A stretch of DNA of 64,000 nt, from assembly GCA_036250225.1 (NCBI GenBank), contig JAPZLL010000060.1, positions 107,072-171,071 on the forward strand, in the 5' to 3' direction. The position numbers and the translations under genes are program-made. This document shows positions 25,773-36,917 of this stretch, piece after piece. The stretch is from Cercophora sp. LCS_1 (lineage: Eukaryota; Ascomycota; Sordariomycetes; Sordariales; Lasiosphaeriaceae). How positions within the stretch are numbered: the stretch's first letter is position 1; each line of letters begins with the position of its first letter. The notes below the pieces were generated by a model, which saw only the letters and a list, made by a program, of their open reading frames with translations, ran no database searches and had not been told where the DNA came from.

Positions 25773-28332
25773 TCATTCATCCCTTCCACCATACCCCTGT
25801 TGCGGTGGAAACACGTATCCGCTAGATGTCATCGGCTGGGTGAAGGCCAAAAGCTGGTTTGGCACGGCGCCGGAGCCGGTCATTGTTGTTATGGGTCCTG
25901 TCATCGCAAAGGGACCGGTTTCCCCTTGTCCCATGATCGACCCAGTGAAACCAGCCTGAAATGGCGCTTGGCTTTGCTGTGGGTACAACGGTTGTTGATA
26001 CATGGTGTTGTCCTGGAATCCCGGCATCCCACCGAAGCTGATGCCTGAGTCTCCAGATGCTACCCGGTTGTGGTGTGGCTCGTTTTGGAAGCCGAGCCCG
26101 GCAACTGGCGATGGAGGGAATGGTCGAGCTCTCCTGGGCATCGATCCGCTGATGACATTTGCGGGCCCAATCGGCTGGATGTCGAAAGAACCGTTCGGTG
26201 GAAAGTCGAAATGGGGCGATGGGCCGGTTGGCGTGGTCATGTCCTCGATCTGCGACGACTGCTGGCTTCCTAGCAAAGAGCCGCCGCCGCTTCCGGTGTC
26301 ATGCGGCGAAGAGTGCGGGCTACTGCCGTCGCTAACGGCGATGCGCGACCCGGGATAGATGACTAGTGGAGGTAGGGTCGATTGGCTGTGCTCTGCTGGA
26401 TTGGGCGAGACAGTTGCTTTTGGAGCGCCAGTGGCGCCACGCCTCCGGCGCCTCGGAGCTGGGCGATTGCCAACTTTCTGCTCATGACAGCTGTTGAAGA
26501 CGAGATTGATGTGTTCCTGGCAAATCTTGACTACCCTCGCAATGTGAGCTTCGATGTCCTGGCTAGAGTCGGCAGCACTTCTTTCCTCCTTGGATACTTG
26601 CTCTGTGAGCATGTCATGCCAATGCCGGGCTTGGAACTCGGTAAAGACTTCGTCGAACTCGATTGGCGGAATGAACTCTGAGTCGCGAATATCTTCAGGG
26701 GCATCGTCGGGGAACAGCGTCTGCCATAGGATCTTCCACGAGTCGACCTTGGTGTTTGCTCGCCGTCCGTTCAGAACGTCCTCCACCTTGGCGCTGATTC
26801 CGTCTTCTGGATCCTGGCTGGAGGGAGCCTCATGAGCCTCGCAGATTTGGTTCCTTGGGGCATGCAAATGGATCTGCAGCCCCTCTTTTGTTTCCATGTC
26901 AATCTTGCATCTCGGACAGGCGAAGGTGGACACCACCTTCTGCTTGTGGAAGATTTTGACATGGCGCCTATCGCAGTCAGCCGCCATTCCGGGGATGAGG
27001 ATGCGGTGGGACCTACTTGAGCTGAGAGATGTCTGGGAAAGATTGGACTGCGCAACTCTGATAATCCCGAACGTTGAACTTGGCGGGGTTTCGCTTGCGG
27101 AACGGGCAACTGAGGTTCAGATCACCGCTGCGACCAGGGTCCGTAGTCTTCTGTTTCTTTCCTCCTCCTCCGCCGCCGCCGAGACTGCCGTCGTCGTACC
27201 CTTCGCGTCCCGGGCTGTCGTCGCCTTCCTGGCGACGTTTCTGGCCGCCGCCACCGCCATTCCCATTGCCGGCGTTCCTACCTCCCTGGGGTTGTCGGTT
27301 ACCAGCAGACGGGTATGCACCATGGCCAGAGGCGCCATCTCTTGCCATGACTTGAAGCATTTCAGGGGCAAAGGACGTCGAGCCCGAGGGAAGAATGCGA
27401 GACAGCTCCTCGAGGCAGTATTTGACGGAGCTGTATGCTTCCGATCCTGCATCGGTGCCGGCGAGGTCATGGAGCTCGACACCGAAGACATGCTTGAGCA
27501 GCTTTTCACAAGCATCTTGGACAACCTTGTCGTCAAGCTTGTTTGAGGATATATCTGAATCGCCCAAGTCGTCCGAGGCAACGTCGCTCATGTCATCAGG
27601 GGTCCAGTTCGCGGCATCACCAGCCGTCGAGGTATTATCGCTGTTGGTCTGGCTGGTCCCTGGTTGCTGCCCCTGAGATTGAGCGCCCGGGCTTGCTGGT
27701 CCACTCTGAAGGTCATCGACTCCCTGCGCAAGCGCCGCTGGTGGGGTTTGTGCACTGGAGTCCTGGTGAGCTGACGGTGCGGGTTGAGAGTGGTCGCGGT
27801 CTCTTGCGCGGAGCATGGCAAGTTGTCGAGTGGCCATCCTGACGTCGGGCTCATCGGCCAACTGCCCTTGGCGAGGGTGATCATAGTCCATGACGTTGAA
27901 AGACTGCGTGCGTGATGGCGGCGGGCTCTGGAAGTTTAAAGTGTTTGAGCGGCAGGGCAAGGTGAAGCGGCGGGGTGATGACGCGTTCCCTTCTTCCTCG
28001 TCATGAAGTGTGGCGTGGTCGTTGTCCGGCTCAGTGATGTCAGTTCCTGTTGATATATAAGTCGACATGGTGTTTGTGCGGTTGTTGCCGCCAAAGCTGC
28101 TGATGCTATCAAAGGTCTCGTGTCTCTCAAACCGGTGTTCGTGAAAGACATCCATGTCCGACGGCGGAAGGGTTTCTCGGAGTGTCGTGGACGGGTTCAG
28201 GGCCGTTTTGTTTGAGAGGGCGTCCGGCGCATCCATCTCGTTCGTCATATTGTCGCGATTGGCGACTTCTGGTGTTGCTGTCAATCCATGCCGTCCGGCC
28301 TGGGCCGAAGCGGGGATGAGAGAATCGGCCAT
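25773..28332 (-). CDS. Fungal C2H2 zinc-finger protein with disordered tails
   Basis: Two exons, complement(27017..28332) and complement(25773..26967), with a 49-bp GTAGGT...GATAG intron. The product is 836 residues. The intron splits the zinc-binding block, and splicing restores LNLSCPFRKRNPAKF, SCAVQSFPDISQLKRHVKIF and the following FACPRCKIDMETKEGLQIHL. This is the atypical C2H2 array of many fungal proteins, in which a CPF.K..P..F motif precedes the first His pair. Before it are about 430 Ser/Asp/Gln-rich residues ending in a Gly-rich basic segment (GGGGGQKRRQ). After it come an acidic helical region (WKILWQTLFPDDAPEDI) and a long Pro/Gly/Gln-rich tail. A nuclear nucleic-acid-binding role is likely from the fold but is inference. 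Its 5' end faces the H2A.Z promoter. Confidence 0.8.
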
Positions 28333-30186
28333 GACGGATTCCGGTTTTCAGTCTCGAGGAATTGTGTTCGATGTGTCTGGTATGTGCAAGCACAAGAGTC
28401 CAGGATCCATCCGAGCTAGAGGCGTCGGTGACAAAATGGGGGGACGGGTCTTGGTATACTACGGCCTTGTGCGTGGAGCAGGGCGCGAACCAGCGCGACC
28501 CTGCGACAGAGTGCCGGCGGAAGGCTGCTGGTGGTGCATCAGGGGCGCTGCGGCCCTGGCAGACACGACCGGAACCCGGCCGCAAGGAACACAGCATGGC
28601 TCGCAATCTGCCCGCCCAAACTCGCCGGGTCGATTGGCCTGGCGCTGACGGAACGCACGATGGGTTGCAGTAGGCAGCGCCAAGGCGGAGTCGAAGCCAT
28701 GCGGAGGCCTCGTCAGAGTGGCGATGCAGCCGGCGCTATTGGCCGCCTGGTCGTCGTCCAAACTCGAAAACTTCAAACTCGAACATCTCGGATCGAAATC
28801 GGCTCTCGCTTGGGCATCCTGTGTTTTCACATAAGAAGTGTCGATATTGGGCTGCTGCATCCCGTGTGCGACTTGTCGGCAATCCCACGATCGGACCAAC
28901 CCCCTGTGTCCACGACTGCACCGACGACATATTCCACCAGCAAGGATAGCGAAGCAAAGGCAGTTTCTCAAGTTTCGAAGGGAATGCAACATTCTGGTGC
29001 AAAGGTGCGGTGAAAGGTGTGGTGGGGCGGCGTTGTGTTGAACTTCCAGCCTTCCCAGAAGTCGCGATGCTGGGACTCCGACCATGGTGTTCCGTTGGGC
29101 GACACGGAACCTTGAGCGACATGACTGCTGGGCTGCTGCTGTCTCAAAGAAGGCGATTGACAGAGAATAGTGCACTATGAAAGGCAGCGGAAATTTGAGT
29201 CGTCATTTCGACTTTGCATGAAAGCAAATTCGGTGAATATCGAACACGTTGCGGTGGGGTGTAAACGAAGGGGCGGACGAGACCGTCGCTGACGCCTGTT
29301 GCAAGCGACTGGCGTAGATGAGAGTCCAGGGCAGAGCTCGCGCCACACGTCAAGCCCCGCGCTAACATTATCGCGCAGCAGCCCGGCCACACAGATTGTG
29401 GGGCAAGCGGGCAGAGGACTTCAAGCGGCGTTTGAAGTCGACGTCAGAAAAGCGCAGAGCAACTTCACGACGTCTTCTCTATCGCCGCCTTGAGGCCCGG
29501 AAAGGGTGCAAATACCCTCATACGATGCCGGAACATTGGTTCTTGAAGACTTTCAACCCTTTTGACTCTCCCTGAGGAGCTGGGTTGTCGGCATGGAGCA
29601 AGCAGAGGGCGCTCGCTGCCCATCAACGGCCTCGCTCGGGAGCGCAGTCTAGGTATGTCTCGTCGCCGATATCACCACACATGGCCTCTTGACGCCCAAA
29701 AAGGGCCCTGATCCTGAGGCCAACGGCTCTTTGACGAGATCAAGTCATTTTTGGGCAGTCTCGGGTGCTGGTGGCTGCTTCTTGCCGCTCACAAGGCCGT
29801 CGCGTTGCTCGGCGTGGCCCTTTGCATTCCGCGCTGCCTCCCCAAACTGCGCATCTGACACGTGCGCCCCGCCGTACACCGAAGGTGTGTGTCAACAAGG
29901 CCGCTTGGCAACTGGGTCGGCAGGAGCTCTGGGCACACTGCGGGAACAACAACAGCAGCATCATCAGCGGGCTTCCGAATTTTCGACCCATCAACACCGA
30001 AAAGCGCGATCGCATCACCGCCCGAAAACATCGCCCACCCCCACCACTCGGTCGCAAATTTGCCGGTCGCGCAATCGTTATCAAGCTCGAGGCCACTAAA
30101 CCTTGGTGCATCACTTTCGCCTACTATTTATTTTCGACATATTTTTCTCTCGTCGGTAATCGCCCCGCGCATTCACACTCGACACA
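28333..30186. promoter_or_regulatory. Divergent promoter region, zinc-finger gene and H2A.Z
   Basis: A 1.85-kb head-to-head interval between a - strand gene starting at 28,332 and H2A.Z at 30,187. Pyrimidine-rich sequence at about 30,110-30,180 fits an H2A.Z leader. Open frames present on both strands overlap each other and show no domain. Confidence 0.4.
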
Positions 30187-31035
30187 ATGGCAGGAGGCAA
30201 GGGCAAGTCATCTGGCGGCAAGAGCTCCGGCGGCAAGACGTCGGGAGTTGAGGGACCCAAGAAGCAGCAGAGCCACTCTGCTCGCGCTGGGCTTCAGGTA
30301 TGTCGCGTCGTCCGATGCATCCTTTTCTTGTCGTCGGTATCCCTGCGGTTTTTGTCGTGTGCGCCCGACCGATAGTTGCTTCCGGGGAAGCTCTGTCCGC
30401 CACGCGTTTGGTATTGCACCCCGCGATGACCTCGACCTCGACGTCAACACCTCACCACAGCGCATCGGCATCACAATGCGCGCATGCACGCTCGCCATCA
30501 GTACTCCAACTGCCTGCAACAATTGCGACGCGTCTCCCCCCTCGGTACCCGCTACCAAGTTCAGACGCAGGACGATGCTTGCGATGCCAGGGAGATGCTG
30601 TTCTGGTTCTTTGTTATTCTTTGTCTGCGCGCATGCTGACTGACTTGCGCGCTGCCAGTTCCCATGCGGTCGTGTCAAGCGTTTCCTCAAGCAAAACACG
30701 CAAAACAAGATGCGTGTCGGCGCCAAGGCAGCCGTCTACGTGACGGCTGTCCTTGAATATCTCACTGCCGAAGTTCTCGAGCTTGCAGGCGTAAGTCCCC
30801 GCCCCCTCAGCCACCAGCTCGCCAATGCTGACTTGGCGTCACACAGAACGCGGCCAAGGATCTCAAGGTCAAGCGTATCACGCCCAGACATCTCCAGCTT
30901 GCTATCCGCGGTGACGAAGAGCTCGATACCCTTATCCGGGCGACGATCGCATTCGGCGGTGTGCTCCCGCACATCAACCGCGCCCTCCTGCTCAAGGTGG
31001 AGCAAAAGAAGAAGGCCAAGGCGGCCGAGGCATAA
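30187..31035 (+). CDS. Histone variant H2A.Z
   Basis: Three exons: 30187..30297, 30659..30790 and 30847..31035. All junctions are phase 0 and the product is 143 residues. Diagnostic features are the Gly/Lys-rich acetylatable tail (MAGGKGKSSGGKSSGGKTSG), the fold start [56 protein letters not shown] and the variant-specific IRATIAFGGVLPHINRALLL. The DEELD acidic patch and GGVLPHI loop distinguish it from canonical H2A, and there is no SQ phosphorylation motif at the C-terminus. H2A.Z replaces H2A in promoter-flanking nucleosomes through SWR1-type remodelling. The first intron (361 bp) is far longer than the 49-105 bp usual in this window. Confidence 0.97.
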
Positions 31036-31495
31036 AGAGGTGGCACAAAGGCGTGGTCCCTGGCATGGCCCGCACGCTGTGGCGGGTCGAGGACTGGATG
31101 CGCGACGTGACGAAGCACAACTCTGGCGCGCGATGCCGGGGAATGATACGAACCGGGTTTTCTGTTTGGACTTGAGGTTGCTGTCGCTGGACTTGTTTCC
31201 TTTTGCTTTAGTGTCGGAGCGCCGGCGAAGCGGGCTCGCCATGGAGGCGGTGGAGGCCGCGTGGTCTTCGCGGCTCTGGCGGGAGAAGACGGTAGGGTTT
31301 TACGGACGGGCGGGAGGACTGAGTGTTTGCGATCCTTGGGGGTCTGCGGTGCGTCACAATGGCGGCTTCGACGTGTGTACCAACATTTACCGTTTCGCGG
31401 TGGCTCTCAGCAGCTACGAGGTAGTTAGGACGTTTGTGGTCACTCCAATGCAGCTTAGGATGAGCGTCATGTTCATTCGTGTTTATCTGTCTACC
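31036..31495. other. Convergent 3' region
   Basis: 3' UTR space of H2A.Z (+) and of the following - strand gene. Nothing else is seen. Confidence 0.5.
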
Positions 31496-32459
31496 TTATA
31501 TGTCCGCAGTGTCTGAGTGAACCCAATCCACGTCATCCTCCGACTCGCTCGACGACGACTCGCTCGTCTCACTGCTGTTCCCGTCCGAATCACTGCTACT
31601 GTCATGATCCAACCACCAACTATCCGGTTCCTTTTCCTCATGCACTACACTAACCCTCTTGGCCACCGCATTTACACCTAAACAGCGTTAACCCAGCTCC
31701 GTTTCCCTTTTACTTTTGTCAGAAAAGCTCACCCTCATCCAACATCCCCAACCCCGGAATCTTGATCCTCTCCTCCTCCTCGTCAACTTGTCCGACAAGA
31801 ACAAGTCCTCCACCCACCATCCTCGCCCGTCCCTCTCTACACGCACTGTAAACGGTATGTCGACACTCGGAAGGGTAATCGCAGTGTAACCAGCAATCGT
31901 GCGCCTGGCTGACGAAGAGACGTTCCTTGCGTCGCTTGGTGCGTGCGTTGGAGGCGGGCGAGACGGGGGAGTAACCACCGCTTGTTGGGATCCAGGACGC
32001 ATAGAGGTCCGTGAGGTCTGTGTTTAGTGGTGACTTTGTGCTGTGAGAACCGAGCGGGTGGATTCGTCTTGTTGTGGTTGGCTGGACGGGCGGGGGAGAG
32101 GGAGAGGGAGAGGGAGTAGCGGTTGAGGTTGTGGCATCAGTGGTGGTGGTGGTGGTGGTGGTGGAAGGAGGGAGAGAGGTAGCCCGACGATAGACGCCCC
32201 ATTGGGACCATCCCATGTAATCGAACTCGGATTTACATGGCTCTGACTGACGCCGCTTGAGGGATTGGCTTGTGCTTGTGCAGAGGGTGTGCGAGCAGAG
32301 GAGGCAGCGGCGGGTGCAGGAGAGGCGGTAGGTTGTGTGGCAGTGGTGGCAGCGCCAGAGCCAGGGGTGCGGCGACTCGGGGAGGGGTAGAGAGTCTGGG
32401 AGGGGAGAGTTTGGCGGTGTTGCGGGAGGGGTGAGGATTGTGAGGGTTGATTTGGACAT
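31496..32459 (-). CDS. Conserved fungal protein with CxxC zinc-ribbon-like motif and acidic Ser-rich tail
   Basis: Two exons, complement(31733..32459) and complement(31496..31677), with a 55-bp GTGAGC...TTTAG intron. The product is 302 residues. After a Pro-rich start (LTPPATPPNSPLPDS) comes WRCHHCHTTYRLSCTRRCLL with CSHTLC, a CxxC...CxxC arrangement that probably binds zinc. A phospho-site-rich segment and a poly-Thr tract precede a second Cys/His cluster (HDCWLHCDYPSECRH). The second exon adds SWWLDHDSSSDSDGNSSETS and ends DVDWVHSDTADI, which is strongly acidic. I recognise the general type, a Cys-rich conserved hypothetical of filamentous ascomycetes, but no function. The coding strand goes from C-rich at the 5' end to G-rich at the 3' end. 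Confidence 0.72.
32141..32164. repeat. (GTG)n tract encoding poly-Thr
   Basis: Eight consecutive GTG/GGT triplets on the + strand encode the threonine run of the overlapping - strand gene. The tract is probably length-variable between isolates. Confidence 0.85.
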
Positions 32460-33227
32460 TGTGATGCTCTCTGTGAGATGGTGGTGTCTTACAGTTCGAT
32501 AATGGAGCCGTACGAGTTGGAACTGTGATCAAGTAAAAAAAAAAAAGGATGGTTGGGTCGGCATGTAAGAGAGGGATTTGAGTGTTGTTCGCCATCCGTC
32601 TAAATAGCATGCCTGAGTGTTGCCACCTTGTTCAGCTGTTGGCCAAGATCCCAAGGACAAGGGGGATGTCATGGATTGCCAAAATTAGAGATGATCGGGG
32701 GTATACGGCCGTTGACTGTCTTTGTTCTCGGTCAGGTACGAGAGTCCCGAGGACAAAGATCGGCCAAGTCGGAGTCGGCGCTCGGTGGCCGTAGTCCCGA
32801 CGGCCATGACAAAGGATTGTGTGAGAAGTCTCAAGACAAGAGGCATTATGTCGGCAGCGCTTTGTGATACTCTCGACGTTGATGTTGGTCTGAGAAAGGA
32901 CAGGTGGTTATTGTTGTCAGCCGAGTCTTGAACTCGTGTCTCTAGAGGAGTGAAGTATCATGCAGATCTTCCAATCTTTGATGGCAGGGGATGCCAAGCA
33001 TTCAGGGATTGTTCATAATCACAACTGCAATCATGCACTCCAAGCAGGGTGCCCAAGTAACATGAAAACGCACTGCATTCAAAGATCTAATCGCCCCTCT
33101 GTCTTGGGCAGCTACACTAAGCCTAGACCTGCCCCGTTCCCCCTAACTTGGCCTTCGCCGTCTACAGACGAGCATCTGTTATGCCTTCGAGAAACCCAAC
33201 GCATCCAACTTTGTTGCTTGCCTTGTC
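32460..33227. other. Intergenic region
   Basis: Upstream of the Cys-rich/acidic gene. It includes an A12 tract near 32,537-32,548. No supported gene. Confidence 0.5.
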
Positions 33228-33401
33228 CTAGCCTGAATATCTTCGCGTTGCTTCGCAGCTGGGGCAGTATTCGGAGAGTGTCTCCTCGGAGCGGCTGGAC
33301 GAGCAAGGTTTGCCGTCTCGGTTTCTCGCGCAAGTATATGTGAGCTCTTTTGAGGACTTGACGCAGCCACAGGCCCAATACGTTGTGACGTAGCTGCACA
33401 T
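33228..33401 (-). CDS. Small Cys-rich protein, 57 residues
   Basis: I chose the ATG at 33,401, giving MCSYVTTYWACGCVKSSKEL and ending EYCPSCEATRRYSG. The frame stays open upstream for 68 codons but with no ATG at its head. Cysteines are spaced C, CxC, C, C, CxxC, suggesting a small zinc-binding or disulfide fold. No signal peptide is present, so it is probably intracellular. The opening MC.Y/W...Y.CG resembles the next gene upstream (33,758-34,311), so the two may be ancient tandem copies. Similar short Cys-rich proteins occur across filamentous ascomycetes without known function. The small size keeps confidence moderate. Confidence 0.45.
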   Translation of the reverse strand: MCSYVTTYWACGCVKSSKELTYTCARNRDGKPCSSSRSEETLSEYCPSCEATRRYSG

Positions 33402-33757
33402 GGTGTCTAGAGAGTGAGGCCCCGAGAAATAGTGGTGGTTTCCGTGGAGTTGATCGACATTCGACTTGGTTGTCGAGGCTTTGGATTGCCTGTTGGGTTT
33501 CTGGATGCGAAGATATGTGGGTGGTGGAAAAAGTAGTGGGAATATGGAGGAAGAGCAAGGCGATTTTATTCTTCTCTCGGACCTAGTCAATGACTTGGCT
33601 GGCAAATCGACAAGCTGGTGAATATCCAGTCCGGGTTGAGTCTTGATGACTTGAGAACCACCATTTAGCTACGAGACTCATGGACTCGAGGCCCAAACGT
33701 CATATGTTCGAGGTCTCTCCTCACCCAACTTACTTCCCATCCATGTCCCGGGTTTTC
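33402..33757. other. Spacer between the two small Cys-rich genes
   Basis: 356 bp with no start codon for either gene other than those listed. Probably the promoter of the 57-residue protein and the terminator of the 164-residue one. Confidence 0.4.
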
Positions 33758-34311
33758 TCACTCCGAGTCTCCCCCACTTGTCTCCATGTCCTCTGACCCT
33801 GTAGCATGATCCTCATCGGCTCCAGGTTTGCCGTGGCCCTTCTTGTATTCTTCCTCGTAGCCCGGGATATGCTTCATCTGCTTAGGTTTCCATTCAACGT
33901 ACCCAGAGTACTCGTAGCCGCCCCAATGAGGTCTTTCATAATACTCAGTCGGAAAGACAACTTCTGCGTCCTGCTCCGGCTCATCCTGGTACTCGTCATC
34001 TGTCTCTCCCTCGCCCTCGCTCTCGCTCTCTTCGTAGTCCTCGGCCTTCATCCACATAATTAGTTCTGACATTCCCTACGTCCTAGCATGTTTCCTAGAC
34101 CTACCTTGCTCTGATCATCGTCCCCGCAGCTCCCATGTGGGCATTCTTCATCCGTATACGTAACCTCTCGGAGGCTGCGCTCAAGGTCGCAGGAATCTGC
34201 GCCGTAACCCTGCTTGGAAACCTTTGGGCAGATACGAGTCACCAACGCTGTTCCTGGGATGTAATGCTGCAAATTGCCGCAGCTGTAGAGAGAGAGCGAC
34301 CAGAGACACAT
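33758..34311 (-). CDS. Small protein: Cys-rich head, acidic Tyr-rich tail, 164 residues
   Basis: Two exons, complement(34105..34311) and complement(33758..34045), with a 59-bp intron (GTAGGT donor, CTAAT branch site, GATGAAG acceptor, phase 0). Exon 1 encodes MCLWSLSLYSCGNLQHYIPG with five further cysteines, ending ECPHGSCGDDDQSK. Exon 2 encodes AEDYEESESEGEGETDDEYQ, then a Tyr/Trp/Gly-rich part (YERPHWGGYEYSGY) and an acidic end. The canonical branch site and a junction without frame disturbance support the model. No domain is recognised. The CG/CxC head resembles the neighbouring 57-residue protein. Confidence 0.55.
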
Positions 34312-35045
34312 GGTGGAAGCTGCTGCTGCTGCGAGTGTGAATGGGTACAGACTGAAGATGCTGGAAAAGATTCAAAAGAAGTCTTATTATGCCAATGGCG
34401 GGCTCGTGATACGAATGCTTCGTGACTATGGTGGCGTGACTATGGTGGTGAAATGTGCTGTCGTTGCTCTGATTTCTTTGCCCCGTTGAAGCGGGATTGG
34501 GTCTCAGCCGCTACCCAAGTTGGATCGGGCAAAAGGGTATTGATTGGTTCTCTCGATTTCGTCGCAATGCTGCCGTTCTGCGATGGTGGGGTCGTGACAG
34601 CCTTACCCGTCACCACTATGGAGCAGGGGCGGTGCCGGAGAGGACGACGAGATCAACAAGCTGTTCCCAATACAGCCTCGTTAATCTTGGAAAAGTTAAT
34701 GTGGTTCGATATGTAGAAAGGTACGGTAAAGGAAAAACATGTCGAAGGACAAAAAGGCATAAAGCTCAGGCCCCGTGCTCGATTCTTGAAACTGGTGACC
34801 ACGCCACCCTTACGAAACCGTGTGTGGCTTACCACGCAAGCGCACAGTGACGATTTCTGGTTGGCTGTGTGAGCAAGGCGACGCTCACTACCGCTCGGCC
34901 AAGACGTCCTTCTTGGTGAGTCCAACTTGGCAGAACCTCCCCTCCGGGCACTTATATGGTTCCCTTGCCTGGGCCCACTTTGCGCCCTTCAACCAAAAGA
35001 CCAACTACTCTTTTCAGCATCCTCAATCCGCACCTTCCTCCACTA
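34312..35045. other. Intergenic region
   Basis: Divergent spacer between the 164-residue gene (-) and the uncertain gene starting near 35,046 (+). No supported coding sequence. Confidence 0.45.
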
Positions 35046-36378
35046 ATGGAGCCTTCAACATCAGATACAAAAGAGACTGCACCACCTCCGCCGCTGCAAC
35101 ACCTATTTGTTTGACCCGCATCATAGGTAGGCAGGCCCCACCTCGACAACATACATCAACGCCCACGAGGTTTAGTCAACAAGCCTATCGAGAATCACCA
35201 AAAGTTCCCACATCGTCCACTCTCAAGACGTGCAGTTTCAAAGGAGTATCAAGGCCCGTGTTGCTCTGGACAAGGGCTGCTTGCAGTACAAAGTCCTCAT
35301 GCAAATGATGCAGCTCATAGCCCATGCGATCGCCGACAGCTTTGGATGCGATGACGCATCTGCGGGATCCGAGTTCAAACGGGACGACATGGGTGTCATT
35401 GCCGTTCTTGCGGGACTTGCTCGTGGTGATGTCAAGTGGAATGACTGGTTCAGCGTGGCATGCCGTGTTTTTCTCGGCTGCCCCCCTCCTGGAGGATCAA
35501 AGGAAAACGGGGATGAAGGTTGGGAGCAACTCTTCCACTAGCCCATGCTTGCCGTGCAATACGGCGGCCTTGCCGCGATAGCGCCGTGGATCGACGTGTC
35601 AAGAGACTTGTGGCAGAAGAAGCCATTTTCCATGGAGATTGTCACCGGCACAATCGGGGTTCCTATCGTGGACGGCTCTGGAAAACCCAAGATGCAGGCA
35701 GTCCAAGGGGATTTCGCCGTCATTGAAGCCCACAGCACCGAAGTCTTTGAAATTCCAACGCCGGATGCTAGCACGAGCTCAACAGTTCCGCAGTGCGCTG
35801 CGCCCAGGGATGACATGGACACTCCCTTCGCCTTTGATGTGATCATGGCACCAACGCCCGGCCCATTCGCTACGGGCTATGGATTCGAACCTCAAAAAAG
35901 ACCCATTCGCGCCTGATTGACCCCAGCGGCCCGATTCGAGGGATATCGTCTCTAAAAACCACGCCTCACATGTGCCCATGCCCTGGAGGTCGCGGACATC
36001 CGAGGAGATCCCCTGCCTGGCGTCGTTCCGGCCCACAGCTTCGACGACCTTCTCGGTTCTTGGGGACGCGGTAAAATGGGTGAGGATGAAACGCTGGTCC
36101 ACATCTCGCCCCTTGTGGACTCACATCTGAACTTCAACATTGCCGTGTCCCTGTCTCTCTTCAACGCCACTGTCGGCCATGGAAAGGCCTGCGTTCCTTG
36201 TCATTCCGAGGAGCCATCGTTGGCATTGGGTGCAGGCAAAGAAGGAGAGAGTTCAGATGTGTTTATCATTCTCACTTCGAGCGGCATCAAGAACTTTGGC
36301 TTGACCATGTGGGGGACCGCGGGCGCTTGGGCGGGGCGTGGAAGAGGAGCCATCGAATGGGGTTCTCGAGAAGATTGA
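35046..36378 (+). pseudogene. Uncertain gene: several coding-like blocks in one frame broken by stop codons
   Basis: Three open blocks share one reading frame: 35,176-35,541 (SSHIVHSQDVQFQRSIKARV...), 35,542-35,916 (AVQYGGLAAIAPWIDVSRDL...PKMQAVQGDFAVIEAH) and about 35,954-36,378 (DIRGDPLPGVVPAHSFDDLL...TLVHISPLVDSHLNFNIAVS). They are separated by TAG (35,539), TGA (35,914) and TAA (about 35,953). A start ATG at 35,046 (MEPSTSDTKETAPPPP) could join through a phase-0 intron at 35,109-35,175. Removal of the TAG by a phase-0 intron ending at CACTAG (35,541) is also possible. So this is either a multi-exon gene with weak donors or a decaying gene. The blocks look coding, but I do not recognise the protein. 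Confidence 0.4.
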
Positions 36379-36917
36379 TTTGGCTTGGATGACATGGATG
36401 CGTACATAGGCAGGTACCTACCTTGCCCTTTGTAGCACCGCTGCATTCCGGGCACCGGATTTTTTGATGGTTCTATCAGTGCCTAGGTACCTACCTAGAT
36501 ATCTTGGAATGCTTTAAAACTCTACACATTTCTACGAACTCGTATCGTTTAAATTATCGTACTCCCGTTGAGCTAATTAATTGCAAGTCAAGCCCAGCCA
36601 ATTCTTCTCATAACCTCGAGCGGACTTATCTTGCAAGAGAACACGACGGAACAGCATGTGTTGTCAATGACTTCTTATACAATTCGTGAATAGGTATGTA
36701 AATACACCTTGTAAACAATGGTCCCATTTTCCCGAGCTGGAAGTTGATATCCAACGCCGACGCACATGCTGTTTGTTTTTGCCAACCCCGGCCATTCCAT
36801 GACCCCGCTCGCCCAGTGTTGAATATGCAGCAGGACAACACACCCGGTTGCCTTTCCGTTCTTGCGCCGTCCCCCATGACCGTGTTGACCCCCTTAAAAC
36901 CAGTTCATGTCACATAT
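36379..36917. other. Intergenic region with paired GGTACC palindromic elements
   Basis: Two related elements lie at 36,411-36,426 (CAGGTACCTACCTTGC) and 36,482-36,498 (CCTAGGTACCTACCTAG). The rest is AT-richer spacer and probably the 3' UTR of the MetE-like gene. No gene. Confidence 0.55.

Noticed and set aside
33402..33605. 68-codon upstream extension of the 57-residue Cys-rich protein
   Set aside because: No ATG opens it; the Ser/Pro-rich sequence is unlike the conserved Cys-rich part.
33665..33735. tRNA-like sequence with GTTCGAGGTC
   Set aside because: No acceptor stem or consistent cloverleaf could be drawn around it.
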